Shown: one piece after another, positions 1-8,533 of the stretch
How the letters are laid out: each line of letters begins with the position of its first letter
Numbering within the stretch: position 1 is the stretch's first letter
DNA from: Rhizobium aethiopicum
Lineage (GTDB): Bacteria; Pseudomonadota; Alphaproteobacteria; Rhizobiales; Rhizobiaceae
Assembly (NCBI RefSeq): GCF_014197535.1
Contig: NZ_JACIFV010000001.1
Location: 62,001 to 126,000, forward strand
Reading direction: 5' to 3'
Length of the DNA: 64,000 bases
Position numbers and translations under genes: made by a program
Notes under the pieces: generated by a model
What the model saw: only the letters and a program-made list of their open reading frames with translations
Database searches by the model: none
Told to the model about the DNA's origin: nothing

Positions 1-215
1 AGCTCATCTCCCCGAAATCACTTTACACCTGAAAATATAGGCGCTCTCCTCGACGGACATCAGCTTCAGTCGCGAAAATTCTGCCCGCCTTTATAAATTA
101 GGATGCCAGACCGGGGTATCGCCGGCTAATCCGGCGGCATTACCAGAAAGCACCCGACGCATGCCCCGGAAGCGATGCTGACTTCCGGGGCAAGTCGACG
201 AAGCGGCTCGAGCTT

Positions 216-557
216 TCACTGGCATGCATTTGCCGCATCGGGTTGTGTCGAGCTATCGCCGGATGTGGGAGCCGGGTTGCCGGTGCCGCCGGCCTGCTGG
301 CGCTGGCAGTCGTTCGGATCGCCGCCGGATCCGTTCGCACCGGTCGCACCGGCGCCGGTAGTCTTATTTGCGCCGGCACCGCTGGAGTTGGTGTTGCCGG
401 AACCGCTAGCATCCGAACCAGACATGGTGCCGCTGCCGGAACCTGAAACTCCGCCGCTGCTGCCGCTGCCCGATCCCGAGCCTCCACCTGATTGCGCCAT
501 TGCCGACGTTGCCAGGCCAATCGTGATTGCTGCTACTGCCATCATTCTCAGAAGCAT
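216..557 (-). CDS. small secreted Gly/Ser-rich protein
   Basis: This 113-residue protein starts with a typical Sec signal peptide: a hydrophobic stretch ending in Ala-Met-Ala-Gln, with cleavage expected near residue 21. The mature part is almost wholly Gly, Ser, Thr, Asn and Ala, and has one Cys in Asn-Asp-Cys and another in Asn-Ala-Cys near the C-terminus. I chose this internal ATG because a strong GAGGAGG ribosome site lies six bases upstream; the longer open frame adds 34 residues ahead of the signal peptide. I recognise no domain. The product is probably periplasmic or secreted, with function unknown. Low-complexity secreted proteins of this kind are common in rhizobia, and the gene at 18595-18921 has a similar design. 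Confidence 0.7.
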   Translation of the reverse strand: MLLRMMAVAAITIGLATSAMAQSGGGSGSGSGSSGGVSGSGSGTMSGSDASGSGNTNSSGAGANKTTGAGATGANGSGGDPNDCQRQQAGGTGNPAPTSGDSSTQPDAANACQ

Positions 558-667
558 TGGATTTCCTCCTCGCTGCTTCATTGCCGATAGGCAGCAAACA
601 AAAGCCTCTGGAGATTGTTTCAGTTCGAAAACGTACACGAACGTTCCTGCGTCGCGCACCGCCTCGG

Positions 668-1003
668 ATGATGAGCGAACGGTTCTCGGAAACGCCCTTC
701 ATTCTTGACTCGGAAGCCAATGAGAACATAATAGGAACATCGGCGAGGCGGCAGGTGAAAATCGGATTGGAAGCTCTGAAGGAGATCGAGGTCGTGCGTC
801 CGCAGGCAGCCGAGAAATTAGCAGAAGAAACGTTGAAAGGAGAAGTCGACGCAGTTGTCGCTTTTCACCAAGGGGATGTCCGTGCCGCCATTACGACGCT
901 GCTGCTGGATTGCCATCATCTCAGACTTCAGCTTGCCCTGAGAGATAAAGGCGTGAGCCGCGGCATGGCCTGTGAACGGACAACACGTTTTGAAGGGCCA
1001 TGA
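668..1003 (+). CDS. conserved hypothetical protein
   Basis: A soluble protein of about 111 residues, with no signal peptide or membrane segment. The middle is helical and charged, and the C-terminal part contains Leu-Leu-Leu-Asp-Cys-His-His. I recognise no family. The frame is supported by the ATGA overlap with the next gene at 1000, which suggests translational coupling of the two. Two consecutive ATG codons (668 and 671) make the exact start uncertain. Function unknown. Confidence 0.5.
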   Translation: MMSERFSETPFILDSEANENIIGTSARRQVKIGLEALKEIEVVRPQAAEKLAEETLKGEVDAVVAFHQGDVRAAITTLLLDCHHLRLQLALRDKGVSRGMACERTTRFEGP

Positions 1004-1269
1004 GACATCGTCGCGGTATCGGCCTCGCGCCCCCTGATCGCCACGCAGTCGAAATCGAAGAGGCAACATTGGCGACGTTACCGGAGTGGTTCGTCATTTA
1101 CGGCCGTTGCCGCGCATGTCGCCGCCAGATGTTTATCGACCGACGGGATATTGCCCGGCGCTGCGGCCAGAACCTGTCTCTCGCCAGTCTGGCCAAACGC
1201 CTTCAATGCCAAGGATGCGGCAACCGCTCCGGCAATCTGCTGCTCCTTCGAATGCTGCCGCGCGATTGA
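1000..1269 (+). CDS. small putative zinc-ribbon protein
   Basis: This 89-residue protein has two CxxC knuckles (Cys-Arg-Ala-Cys near residue 38 and Cys-Gln-Gly-Cys near residue 70), as expected for a small zinc ribbon. A further Cys sits between them. The start overlaps the stop of the preceding gene by four bases (ATGA), so the two are probably co-translated. No enzyme motif is visible. A nucleic-acid or protein binding role is an inference from the zinc-ribbon spacing only. Confidence 0.6.
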   Translation: MRHRRGIGLAPPDRHAVEIEEATLATLPEWFVIYGRCRACRRQMFIDRRDIARRCGQNLSLASLAKRLQCQGCGNRSGNLLLLRMLPRD

Positions 1270-1379
1270 CAGGAACCGCGCACTTCAAACCGACCGCTCC
1301 CACCAGCCGGGAACAAACACCGTGCTTAAAAGTTGTGTGGCATCAACCACGTAACGTCGCCTTTGACAGGAGGTCTCTC

Positions 1380-1457
1380 ATGGGTCGCGGTATTCTACTC
1401 TGGCTGCTTGGCGTTCCACTGCCTATCATCATTCTTTTGGCTCTGTTTATGCGATAG
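1380..1457 (+). CDS. 25-residue membrane microprotein
   Basis: A 25-codon frame preceded by a near-perfect CAGGAGG ribosome site six bases before the ATG. The product is a single hydrophobic helix (Leu-Leu-Trp-Leu-Leu-Gly, then Pro-Leu-Pro, then Ile-Ile-Ile-Leu-Leu) flanked by Arg at both ends, as expected for a small inner-membrane protein. It ends nine bases before the membrane protein gene at 1467, so the two probably share a transcript. I recall similar tiny hydrophobic proteins in other rhizobia. Function unknown. Confidence 0.6.
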   Translation: MGRGILLWLLGVPLPIIILLALFMR

Positions 1458-1466
1458 GAACGGATC

Positions 1467-2387
1467 ATGTCGGTTTCAATGACAGGTTCCGGAGAGGTTG
1501 CCACTCCGGTCGAATCCTCCAAATCCGCCATGACGTGGGGACCCATCTTCGGTGGCGCAGCCGCCGCCATTGGAGTGACCCTCATTCTTCTGCTTCTAGG
1601 ATCCGGCCTTGGGCTGACCATGGTGTCGCCCTGGTCGGGACAAAGCAGTTCGCTCGGCACACTCGGCATCACAGCGGCGATCTGGCTCGTTCTCGTGCAG
1701 TGGCTCTCTTCCGCCCTCGGAGGTTATGTAACCGGCCGCTTGCGCACAAAATGGGCCGCCGTCCACACCGACGAGGTTTTCTTCCGCGACACCGCGCATG
1801 GTTTCCTAAGCTGGGCTCTGGCAACCATCTTCGTCGCCGGATTCCTTGCGTCGTCGCTGACGTCGCTCGCCGGCGCCGGTGCACAGGCGGTAGGATCGGC
1901 CGCGCAAGCCGTAGGCTCGACCGCCGCGGCCGCCGGTACGGCAGCAGCAACGTCGTCAACCTCGCCGCTGGATCTTTCCACCGCCTATTTTACCGACGCA
2001 TTGCTACGCCCTGACCAGGCGCGTGCGGCAGCGACATCCAACGATGCTGCGGCAACGTCGGAAGTCTCCCGCATCCTCCTCAATGGCGCTGCCGAAGGGC
2101 AAGTTCCAGATGAGGACAAGGCCTATCTTGCCACCATCGTCTCTGCGCGGACCGGTCTCTCCGAAACCGATGCACGCGCCCGCGTGGATGCTGTGCTGAA
2201 GCGTATTGACGACGCTAAGGCCGCCACGCAGAAGGCTGCCGACGAGGCACGAAAAGCCGCCTCGACCACGGCATTGCTGGGATCCTTGTCGCTTCTGGTC
2301 GGCGCCTTCATAGCCGCTGCGGCTGCGGCTCTGGGAGGATCGCAACGCGACGCAGAGGAAGATCTCGTCGTCACATCCCGCCTCTAA
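1467..2387 (+). CDS. Ala-rich integral membrane protein
   Basis: A 306-residue protein with about four predicted membrane segments, near residues 26-50, 68-88, 112-132 and 270-292. A long Ala/Thr-rich periplasmic or cytoplasmic stretch and a charged helical region (about residues 210-265) separate the third and fourth segments. No transporter or enzyme signature is visible. Related rhizobial proteins are usually annotated only as membrane proteins. It lies directly downstream of the 25-residue membrane microprotein and probably shares its transcript. Function unknown. Confidence 0.75.
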   Translation: MSVSMTGSGEVATPVESSKSAMTWGPIFGGAAAAIGVTLILLLLGSGLGLTMVSPWSGQSSSLGTLGITAAIWLVLVQWLSSALGGYVTGRLRTKWAAVHTDEVFFRDTAHGFLSWALATIFVAGFLASSLTSLAGAGAQAVGSAAQAVGSTAAAAGTAAATSSTSPLDLSTAYFTDALLRPDQARAAATSNDAAATSEVSRILLNGAAEGQVPDEDKAYLATIVSARTGLSETDARARVDAVLKRIDDAKAATQKAADEARKAASTTALLGSLSLLVGAFIAAAAAALGGSQRDAEEDLVVTSRL

Positions 2388-2592
2388 CTGAGGGGGGCGC
2401 GGTCTCAACGGCGCGCCCCAGTCCTCGGCTCGGCAGTCAGCCTGACTAAAAGCACGCACGTCACGCTAAAGCCGGTAGAGGAGCGTATGAAGACGTGAAA
2501 CGCCAAAGCGCATCTGAATAATCGCCACACGCCTGGTGATGGACACGGCTACGATCTGCTCCATCTTCCTTTATGGGACTGTGGAGAGCCAT

Positions 2593-2952
2593 ATGCGCTG
2601 GCGCTTTCGACTGATTTCCGACCTCGCCGTTTCATGGGCAGGGCACCGTGTGGTTCCTGTCGCGCTGCTTGGGTTCATAACTCTATGGACGGCAGTCGGT
2701 TTAAGATTTTCCTTTCCCCGGCAGTGGTTTCTGCTGACCAACATGGTGGGCACGCTCGTCACATTCCTTATTTTGCTGCTGCTGCAGCACTCCCAAAATC
2801 GGGACATGAAGGCACTCCATGCCAAGCTCGACGAACTAATCCGATCAAGCGAGGCAGGAAACCATTGGATTGCAGCCGAGAAGAAAGATGCCGACGCCAT
2901 TGAAGAGATGCGGCAGCAACATCAAGACCAGATTTCGGCGAAGCGAGTGTGA
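2593..2952 (+). CDS. low-affinity iron permease family protein (Fet4-like)
   Basis: A short (119-residue) member of the small bacterial Fet4/low-affinity iron permease family (PF04120 type). Two hydrophobic segments are followed by the family signature Gln-His-Ser-Gln-Asn-Arg-Asp, then the Lys-Ala-Leu-His-Ala-Lys-Leu-Asp-Glu-Leu helix. I chose this ATG because GGAGAG sits just before it; an ATG 57 bases upstream would add a tail without family resemblance. The neighbouring minus-strand gene encodes a paralogue, and the two converge. The iron transport role is by family name only; these short bacterial versions are poorly characterised. Confidence 0.75.
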   Translation: MRWRFRLISDLAVSWAGHRVVPVALLGFITLWTAVGLRFSFPRQWFLLTNMVGTLVTFLILLLLQHSQNRDMKALHAKLDELIRSSEAGNHWIAAEKKDADAIEEMRQQHQDQISAKRV

Positions 2953-2966
2953 GGAGATGGGCGCCT

Positions 2967-3386
2967 CTAACCGGACGTTGCCTCTGCGCCGGATTTCTCG
3001 TCCGATTTCTCATCCGCCTTCTCCTCGACGCTTTCGGCCTTTTCTGCAAGCGTCTTGCTCATTTCCCTGAGCTCGCCCTCGTCGAGCTTTTCGATGCCGA
3101 CAAATTTATTGGCGGCCTGACTCGTCAGAATGAGCTCGTCAAGCTTGGCCTGCAAAGCCTTTCCGTCACGGTTCTGGCTGTTCTGCAACACAAACACCAT
3201 CAGGAAGGTGATGATCGTGGTCGTCGTGTTGATCACAAGCTGCCATGTTTCGGAATAGTCAAAATAAGGCCCTGATATCGCCCAGAGGAGGACGAGCATG
3301 AGGGCTGCGATAAAGGTGAACGGCCTTCCCGACAGCTCGGCGACGGCGGTTGCGAAGGAAGAGAAGAAGTTGGATTTGTTCGACAT
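2967..3386 (-). CDS. low-affinity iron permease family protein (Fet4-like)
   Basis: A 139-residue paralogue of the convergent neighbour at 2593-2952. It shares the same order: two membrane segments, Gln-Asn-Ser-Gln-Asn-Arg-Asp, then a Lys-Leu-Asp-Glu-Leu-Ile helix. It has an extra acidic, Lys/Glu-rich C-terminal tail of about 35 residues. The start at 3386 is preferred because the protein then begins Met-Ser-Asn-Lys with GGGAG upstream; an upstream ATG at 3419 is possible. The two stop codons are about 17 bases apart. A membrane protein; the substrate is inferred from the family only. Confidence 0.8.
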   Translation of the reverse strand: MSNKSNFFSSFATAVAELSGRPFTFIAALMLVLLWAISGPYFDYSETWQLVINTTTTIITFLMVFVLQNSQNRDGKALQAKLDELILTSQAANKFVGIEKLDEGELREMSKTLAEKAESVEEKADEKSDEKSGAEATSG

Positions 3387-3530
3387 TCGAGAAGGCTCCC
3401 GCAGCATCAATGCTGTCAATCGACAACATCAACTCCACATCCGGGCGGAAGTTCCTTATGCCGTCGAGCTCGATCCGGACGGCATGCTCAATGCGTGAGA
3501 TTGCAGGTCAGACGTGTCGGACCTGATGAA

Positions 3531-3830
3531 TCAGCGTTTCTGCGATTTGGCAACGGCCTGCCTCTGATGGCTGAGGACTAGTTCGATCTGGACATCTTGC
3601 TGAAACTCCATCACCCGCTGACCGACAAGGCTCTCCGGCATTCCCGCCGCTAGAAGCTGATCGGCAAGCCTGCGGCACTCGGCCTTCCAGAATTCGATCG
3701 CGTCCGCGCCATGCCGGCGGCCGAGTTCCCGAGCGCAACGCTCGACATTGGCAGTTCCGGTTGCGGAGGGAAAGGCAATAACCTTGCCTTCGTGGGAGGC
3801 GGCGGGGCGGCGGGTCGTTTCAGTGGCCAT
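3531..3830 (-). CDS. DUF6074-like small protein
   Basis: A 99-residue soluble protein with the Gly-Lys-Val-Ile-Ala-Phe-Pro motif near residue 15. A helical domain containing Phe-Trp and Arg-Leu-Ala-Asp-Gln-Leu follows. This arrangement resembles the rhizobial family of unknown function that I recall as DUF6074; the assignment is from memory of the motif and is tentative. It stands alone, divergent from the glycerate kinase gene. No signal peptide or membrane segment. Confidence 0.6.
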   Translation of the reverse strand: MATETTRRPAASHEGKVIAFPSATGTANVERCARELGRRHGADAIEFWKAECRRLADQLLAAGMPESLVGQRVMEFQQDVQIELVLSHQRQAVAKSQKR

Positions 3831-4024
3831 CGAACACAGGTTTCCTTTGATCCTATATGTTGTCTACGGGAGGATGGTTAATGCTTTCTATTCGTTCGCC
3901 TCTTTCAATGGCGAGACTCTGCGTCACTGCTGTCAGATCACCGCATCTTCGGCCTTGACGCCGCCACGCCGATGCGCCGACAGTCCCCATCATGATCGAC
4001 ACCTTGAGGCAGCAGAGACCAACG

Positions 4025-5290
4025 ATGACGATAACCGCCCCCCGCGATTTCCTGAAAAGCCTGTTCGACGCGGCGGTTCGCGCCGCCGATCCGCTGACCG
4101 GCATCAAATCGCACCTGCCGGAGAAACCGAAGGGAAGAACCGTCGTGATTGGCGCCGGCAAGGGTGCGGCTCAGATGGCGCGGGCGCTCGAAAGTGCATG
4201 GGATGGACCGCTCGAGGGCCTGGTGGTCACCCGATACGGCTATGGCTGCGAAACGCGCTTCATCGAGATCGTCGAAGCAGCCCACCCGGTGCCTGACGCT
4301 GCGGGGCTCGCGGCGGCCAAGCGGTTGACCGAAACGGTGAACCGGCTGACCGAAGACGATCTGGTGATCGCGTTGATCTGCGGCGGCGGCTCGGCGCTGC
4401 TGCCCGCTCCTCCGGAGGGGCTGAGCCTCGAAGACGATATTGCGCTCAGCGAAATGCTGCTCGCTTCGGGCGCGCCGATCTCGGCGATGAATGTGGTGCG
4501 CAAACATCTCTCCACCATCAAGGGCGGCAGACTTGCGGCGGCGACGAAAGCGAGAGTCGTCAGCCTGATCGTTTCCGACATTCCAGGTGACAACCCGGCC
4601 CATGTCGCCTCCGGGCCGACGGTGCCTGATGGTTCAACACGGCAGGAAGCGCTCGAGATTATCAGGCAATATGGATTGCAGCTGCCGCAGGCAGCGCTCG
4701 ACCACCTGAACTCGCCGAAGGCTGATGCGCCGCGGCCGGACGATCCGGTATTCCTGCGGCACGAGCATCACATCATCGCCTCTGCCGGCGTTTCGCTGGC
4801 GGCGGCGGCCGCCAGGGCGACATCGCAAGGGATCACGCCGGCAATCCTCTCGGATGCCATCGAAGGCGAATCGCGTGACGTGGCGCTGGTGCATGCGGCC
4901 ATCGCCCGCGAGGTCCTGGGGCGGAACAAGCCATTCTCGAAGCCGGTCGTCATCCTTTCCGGCGGTGAGACGACGGTGACGCTGAGAGCCAAGGGCGGCA
5001 AGGGCGGGCGCAATGGCGAATTCACCCTTGCCATGGCGCTTGCGATCGATGGACAGGACGGCATTGATGTGCTGGCTGCCGACACGGACGGGATCGACGG
5101 CTCGGAAGACAATGCCGGCGCCTTTGCCGATGGCGGCACGGTGAAACGTCTTCGCGCCGCCGGGCTCGATCCGCGCCGGCGGCTCGACGGCAATGACAGC
5201 TACTCGGCGTTCAAGGCGATCGGCGATCTCTTCGAGACCGGTCCGACCGGAACCAACGTCAACGATTTCCGAGCGATCCTCATCCGTTAG
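4025..5290 (+). CDS. gckA: glycerate 2-kinase (MOFRL family)
   Basis: A 421-residue protein of the GckA/TtuD glycerate kinase family, which phosphorylates D-glycerate to 2-phosphoglycerate in glyoxylate, serine or tartrate breakdown. The N-terminal DUF4147 part carries Gly-Ala-Gly-Lys-Gly-Ala near residue 41 and the Gly-Gly-Gly-Ser-Ala-Leu loop near residue 123. The C-terminal MOFRL part carries Ser-Gly-Gly-Glu-Thr-Thr-Val and Gly-Gly-Arg-Asn-Gly-Glu. It is full length for the family. I chose the ATG at 4025 because the protein then begins in the usual way; an ATG at 3992 in frame is possible and neither has a strong ribosome site. A single gene, convergent with the epimerase. Older annotations call the same family hydroxypyruvate reductase. 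Confidence 0.9.
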   Translation: MTITAPRDFLKSLFDAAVRAADPLTGIKSHLPEKPKGRTVVIGAGKGAAQMARALESAWDGPLEGLVVTRYGYGCETRFIEIVEAAHPVPDAAGLAAAKRLTETVNRLTEDDLVIALICGGGSALLPAPPEGLSLEDDIALSEMLLASGAPISAMNVVRKHLSTIKGGRLAAATKARVVSLIVSDIPGDNPAHVASGPTVPDGSTRQEALEIIRQYGLQLPQAALDHLNSPKADAPRPDDPVFLRHEHHIIASAGVSLAAAAARATSQGITPAILSDAIEGESRDVALVHAAIAREVLGRNKPFSKPVVILSGGETTVTLRAKGGKGGRNGEFTLAMALAIDGQDGIDVLAADTDGIDGSEDNAGAFADGGTVKRLRAAGLDPRRRLDGNDSYSAFKAIGDLFETGPTGTNVNDFRAILIR

Positions 5291-5314
5291 AGCCCATGAA
5301 CGATTAACCGGCGG

Positions 5315-6268
5315 TCAGGTCTTGAGCAGCCCCTGCCCGACCAGCCAGCCGACCGATTCCTGCACCGCCTGCAGAGAGGTATATCTCGGGGCGTAGCCCA
5401 ACAGGCGCCGGGCTTTGGCAATCGAGCAGTTCGGACTGCGGGCGATGTGCTCCCATGTCGCCTCCGCGTCCTCGGCCGTCTGGCCTTCGGCCCAGCGGTC
5501 GAAGGGCGAGAAGGTGAGCTTCGGCTCATGCCCGAACCATCGCGACATCGCCTCCGCATAGCCGCGAAGCGTCAACGCCTGTTCCGAAACCGCATGGAAA
5601 CTCTCGCCGATCGATGCGTTCCAATGGGCGATCGCACCCATGAACATCGCTGCGACATCATCGGCATGGACATGATGAACGGTCTCCAGGCCGAAATTGG
5701 GCAGCGCCAGAGCCTCTCCGCGGGCAAGGGTCGAAAAGACCTGCAGACTGAAATTGCCGGCCGGATTGAGCGGCGCCCATCCGGGGCCGACAATGTGGCC
5801 GGGATGGATGATGGTCGCCGGAAAGCCCCGGAGTCTTGCCTGCTGCAGCAGATAGGTTTCGATCGCGGCTTTTTGGATGCCATAGTCACCGAAGGGAGAC
5901 TTCGGCGCTTCCTCCCGCGCCGGCACGGCCACCGGGTATCCATGTGTCCAGATGGTGCCGGTATGCAGGAAATGGCCGACATGCCCTGACAGCGCCGTCA
6001 CCAGCTGCTCGGCGCTTTCCAGCGTGAAGCAGATCATGTCGATGACGATATCGGCTTTCACTCCCCGCACGGCCGGACCGAAATCACCGGCCCGCTCCAT
6101 CTCTACCCGATCCATCTGGCGCTGATCGACGGAGGCCCAGGCGCGGTTTGCCGTATAAGGCTTTGCCGTGCCGCGGCTGATGGTGACGACGTCGTGACCC
6201 GCCTCCACCAGACGGGGAATGAGATAGGTTCCGACATGGCCCGTTGCCCCGATGACCAAAACGCGCAT
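5315..6268 (-). CDS. NAD-dependent epimerase/dehydratase family protein
   Basis: A 317-residue extended short-chain dehydrogenase. It opens with a Rossmann nucleotide-binding loop, Gly-Ala-Thr-Gly-His-Val-Gly, at residues 7-13. The Tyr-x-x-x-Lys pair is seen as Tyr-Gly-Ile-Gln-Lys near residue 130. The start is supported by GGGAGGG upstream. The substrate cannot be read from the sequence; NAD-sugar epimerase, dehydratase or reductase activities all occur in this family. Its end faces the glycerate kinase end with a 24-base gap, so the two genes are convergent and not functionally linked by operon structure. Confidence 0.85.
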   Translation of the reverse strand: MRVLVIGATGHVGTYLIPRLVEAGHDVVTISRGTAKPYTANRAWASVDQRQMDRVEMERAGDFGPAVRGVKADIVIDMICFTLESAEQLVTALSGHVGHFLHTGTIWTHGYPVAVPAREEAPKSPFGDYGIQKAAIETYLLQQARLRGFPATIIHPGHIVGPGWAPLNPAGNFSLQVFSTLARGEALALPNFGLETVHHVHADDVAAMFMGAIAHWNASIGESFHAVSEQALTLRGYAEAMSRWFGHEPKLTFSPFDRWAEGQTAEDAEATWEHIARSPNCSIAKARRLLGYAPRYTSLQAVQESVGWLVGQGLLKT

Positions 6269-6362
6269 TGTCTTCCCTCCCGATGGCATGATCCGCTGCG
6301 ACTATGCTGCGCCGTCCAGCGATCCTGCAAGCAGACTTTTCATTGCGAATGGGGGAGGCCCG

Positions 6363-7319
6363 CTATTGGTTCCTGAAAACGAGGCAGGTACCGCCGTGTC
6401 TGCGGATCTGATTGCAGACATAGTTGGCCTCCATGCGTGTCTGCCGGGCGATGCGAGCGGCATAACGCGGCCGAAAACCGAAGCTGCGATCGCGCTGGCG
6501 CAAGATCAACGGCTGCTCCGCATTCAATGGCGCCGGTAGATCCTGCACGGCATCGCGAAACATGCGCCGGGCCACTGCGACATCGGCATTCGCCGCCAGC
6601 TGGACGCCCCAGGGAGCCCAAATGCCCTCCTGACGCCAAGGCGTGTCCTTCAATATTCGGCTTTCGGCAAGCGCCACGCAGCCATCGAGGAAGGGCTTGT
6701 CCTTGTCGAGCGGGACGGCCGCATCCTCAGGCGGATTGTCCTTCCACTCCTCGACCGTATGCGCGGTGATCGCCATCACGTAGCCGCGCGTCTCGTAGGG
6801 TAACCTGCCTGACGTAAGATAAATCGCAAGACCGTTTTCGCCGGCATTATAGGCGGCGGCGGCAAGGCCGAGATTGCCGAAACGGTTGCGCAGTTCATCA
6901 AGATATTGCGCCGATTTCCTCAAGGCTTCCAGCGCCTGATAGCTGTCTTCGAGACCGCGGAGTTTCGCCGTTCCGGGCATGAACTGCGCAATGCCCTGCG
7001 CGCCCTTGAAGCTGACCGCGTCGGGGCGAAACGTGCTTTCGCGCCAGATGAGCCGAGCGAAATAAGCCGGCGGCAACCGATTGGCCTCGGCGAAATGCTC
7101 GATCGCATTGCAGAGGTCACGATTGAAACTGTCCTTGCGGATGCAGAGCCGCTCGCCTGAACCGGAAGCCGAGGGTCCCGAATAGAGGCAGGCCGGCTCG
7201 GCAGCACTCTCTTCCGGTTGAGCTTTCGGCGTATCGATGACGGAAAACAGAAAACAGAGCGAAAGCAGGGCCTTCGCCGATCTCCTCAAAATGCCGGACT
7301 GACGCTTCCGCCCTATCAT
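6363..7319 (-). CDS. lytic murein transglycosylase (SLT domain)
   Basis: A 318-residue exported protein. The N-terminal 33 residues form a signal peptide with a basic start and Leu-Leu-Ser-Leu-Cys-Phe-Leu-Phe core. The SLT domain spans about residues 68-190. Its catalytic Glu is in Trp-Arg-Glu-Ser-Thr-Phe, and the family motifs Gly-Ala-Gln-Gly-Ile-Ala-Gln-Phe-Met-Pro and Ala-Ala-Tyr-Asn-Ala-Gly-Glu follow. The rest (about 200-318) is a C-terminal region of unclear fold, with a closing Cys pair. Such enzymes cleave peptidoglycan glycan strands in the periplasm with formation of 1,6-anhydro ends. It is not in an obvious secretion operon, so a general cell-wall role is likely. Confidence 0.9.
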   Translation of the reverse strand: MIGRKRQSGILRRSAKALLSLCFLFSVIDTPKAQPEESAAEPACLYSGPSASGSGERLCIRKDSFNRDLCNAIEHFAEANRLPPAYFARLIWRESTFRPDAVSFKGAQGIAQFMPGTAKLRGLEDSYQALEALRKSAQYLDELRNRFGNLGLAAAAYNAGENGLAIYLTSGRLPYETRGYVMAITAHTVEEWKDNPPEDAAVPLDKDKPFLDGCVALAESRILKDTPWRQEGIWAPWGVQLAANADVAVARRMFRDAVQDLPAPLNAEQPLILRQRDRSFGFRPRYAARIARQTRMEANYVCNQIRRHGGTCLVFRNQ

Positions 7320-7410
7320 CGGATCTCAGCAGGTTAACTTCCATCGCGACGCTCATGTTAGATAACATCGATCAAGGCGTGAAGCTTCCCCATTTCGCAA
7401 TGCAGGCATG

Positions 7411-7442
7411 AAAAAAGCCGCCGGGCAATGGCCCCGGCGGCT
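7411..7442 (-). terminator. Rho-independent terminator of the peroxiredoxin gene
   Basis: Read on the minus strand, a GC-rich stem of nine to ten pairs (GCCGCCGGG with its complement) closes a short loop and is followed by six T residues. It lies 27 bases beyond the stop of the peroxiredoxin gene. Confidence 0.85.
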
Positions 7443-7468
7443 TCGGGAACGGGTTTGAAAAGCCGTTT

Positions 7469-8128
7469 TCAGGCCGCCGGCTGCTTCGTCTTCCTGAGAT
7501 AGGGCAGAACCGTATCGAAGGAGCCGAAACGCGCGATCGCGTCGTCGTTGGAAACGGCGGCGGTGATGATGACATCTTCGCCCTGATTCCAGTTTGCCGG
7601 CGTCGCCACCTGGTGCTTGGCCGTCAGCTGGATGGAGTCGATGGCGCGCAGGATTTCATTGAAATTGCGGCCCGTCGTCATCGGATAGGTCAGGATCAGC
7701 TTGATCTTCTTGTCCGGGCCGATGACGAAGACCGAACGCACCGTCGCGTTGTCGGCAGGCGTGCGGCCTTCGGAACTGTCGCCGGCGCCGGCCGGCAGCA
7801 TGTCGTAGAGCTTGGCGACCTTCAGGTCCTTATCGCCGATCAAGGGATAATCGACGTCGAAGCCGGTTGCGGTCCTGATGTCGCCCTTCCACTTGGCATG
7901 GCTTTCGACCGGATCGACGGAGATGCCGATGATCTTGACGCCGCGCTTGGAAAACTCGTCGGCGAGGCCGGCCATGGCGCCGAGCTCCGTCGTGCAGACA
8001 GGCGTGAAATTCTTCGGGTGCGAGAACAGGACGGCCCAGCCGCTGCCGATCCAATCATGGAAGCTGATTGGTCCCTGTGTGGTGTCGGCGGTAAAATCGG
8101 GGGCAATATCGTTGATACGTAAGCTCAT
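7469..8128 (-). CDS. 1-Cys peroxiredoxin (Prx6/AhpC-like)
   Basis: A 219-residue thiol peroxidase. The peroxidatic Cys is in Pro-Val-Cys-Thr-Thr-Glu-Leu near residue 45, preceded by Phe-Ser-His-Pro-Lys-Asn-Phe-Thr. The long C-terminal arm with Asp-Lys-Lys-Ile-Lys-Leu-Ile-Leu-Thr-Tyr-Pro is typical of the Prx6 subfamily. No second (resolving) Cys is seen in the usual place. The cytosolic enzyme would reduce H2O2 and organic peroxides. It is monocistronic: a strong terminator follows it, and the upstream region is shared with nasT on the other strand. No OxyR site was identified by eye. Confidence 0.92.
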   Translation of the reverse strand: MSLRINDIAPDFTADTTQGPISFHDWIGSGWAVLFSHPKNFTPVCTTELGAMAGLADEFSKRGVKIIGISVDPVESHAKWKGDIRTATGFDVDYPLIGDKDLKVAKLYDMLPAGAGDSSEGRTPADNATVRSVFVIGPDKKIKLILTYPMTTGRNFNEILRAIDSIQLTAKHQVATPANWNQGEDVIITAAVSNDDAIARFGSFDTVLPYLRKTKQPAA

Positions 8129-8533
8129 GGTCGGCCCTCCAAAGCCTTGTGTCCAATCTTATTCATCTAAAATCGAGGCCATAGGATCTGTCCGCCGGAA
8201 GCGGCCGTGAGATTGCGACTCTTTGATCGCGCCGGCCAAAGGCAAATCCCATCCCAGGACTTTAAGTAAGTCATATACCACGATAACCGAAGGCATGCTC
8301 TTTCGATTTCCGGCCTGCTGCGGCATTATTTTTCCGGCAGAGATGCGCGACGAAAGAGACGCGGGCGAACGATCGCCGCCCCCAAAGCACACGACCCGCG
8401 CTGCACGGTGACGCTCGACCTCGCCGCGAGCCTGAAACTACGGCATTTGATTATTTTTTATGCATGCAATTTTATGCACATTTTTCAGGCGGACACCTTG
8501 CAAAAATTGCTGCAGCGCGTCATAAATATACGA
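8129..8533. other. intergenic region between peroxiredoxin and nasT
   Basis: About 400 bases without a convincing gene. It must hold the divergent promoters of the peroxiredoxin gene and nasT. An AT-rich stretch at about 8450-8485 contains a TGCATGCA palindrome and a repeated TTATGCA; this may be the regulatory part for nasT, but no factor can be named. Confidence 0.4.

Noticed and set aside
175..708. Plus-strand open frame opposite the secreted Gly/Ser protein
   Set aside because: It mirrors the low-complexity composition of the minus-strand gene and has no ribosome site.
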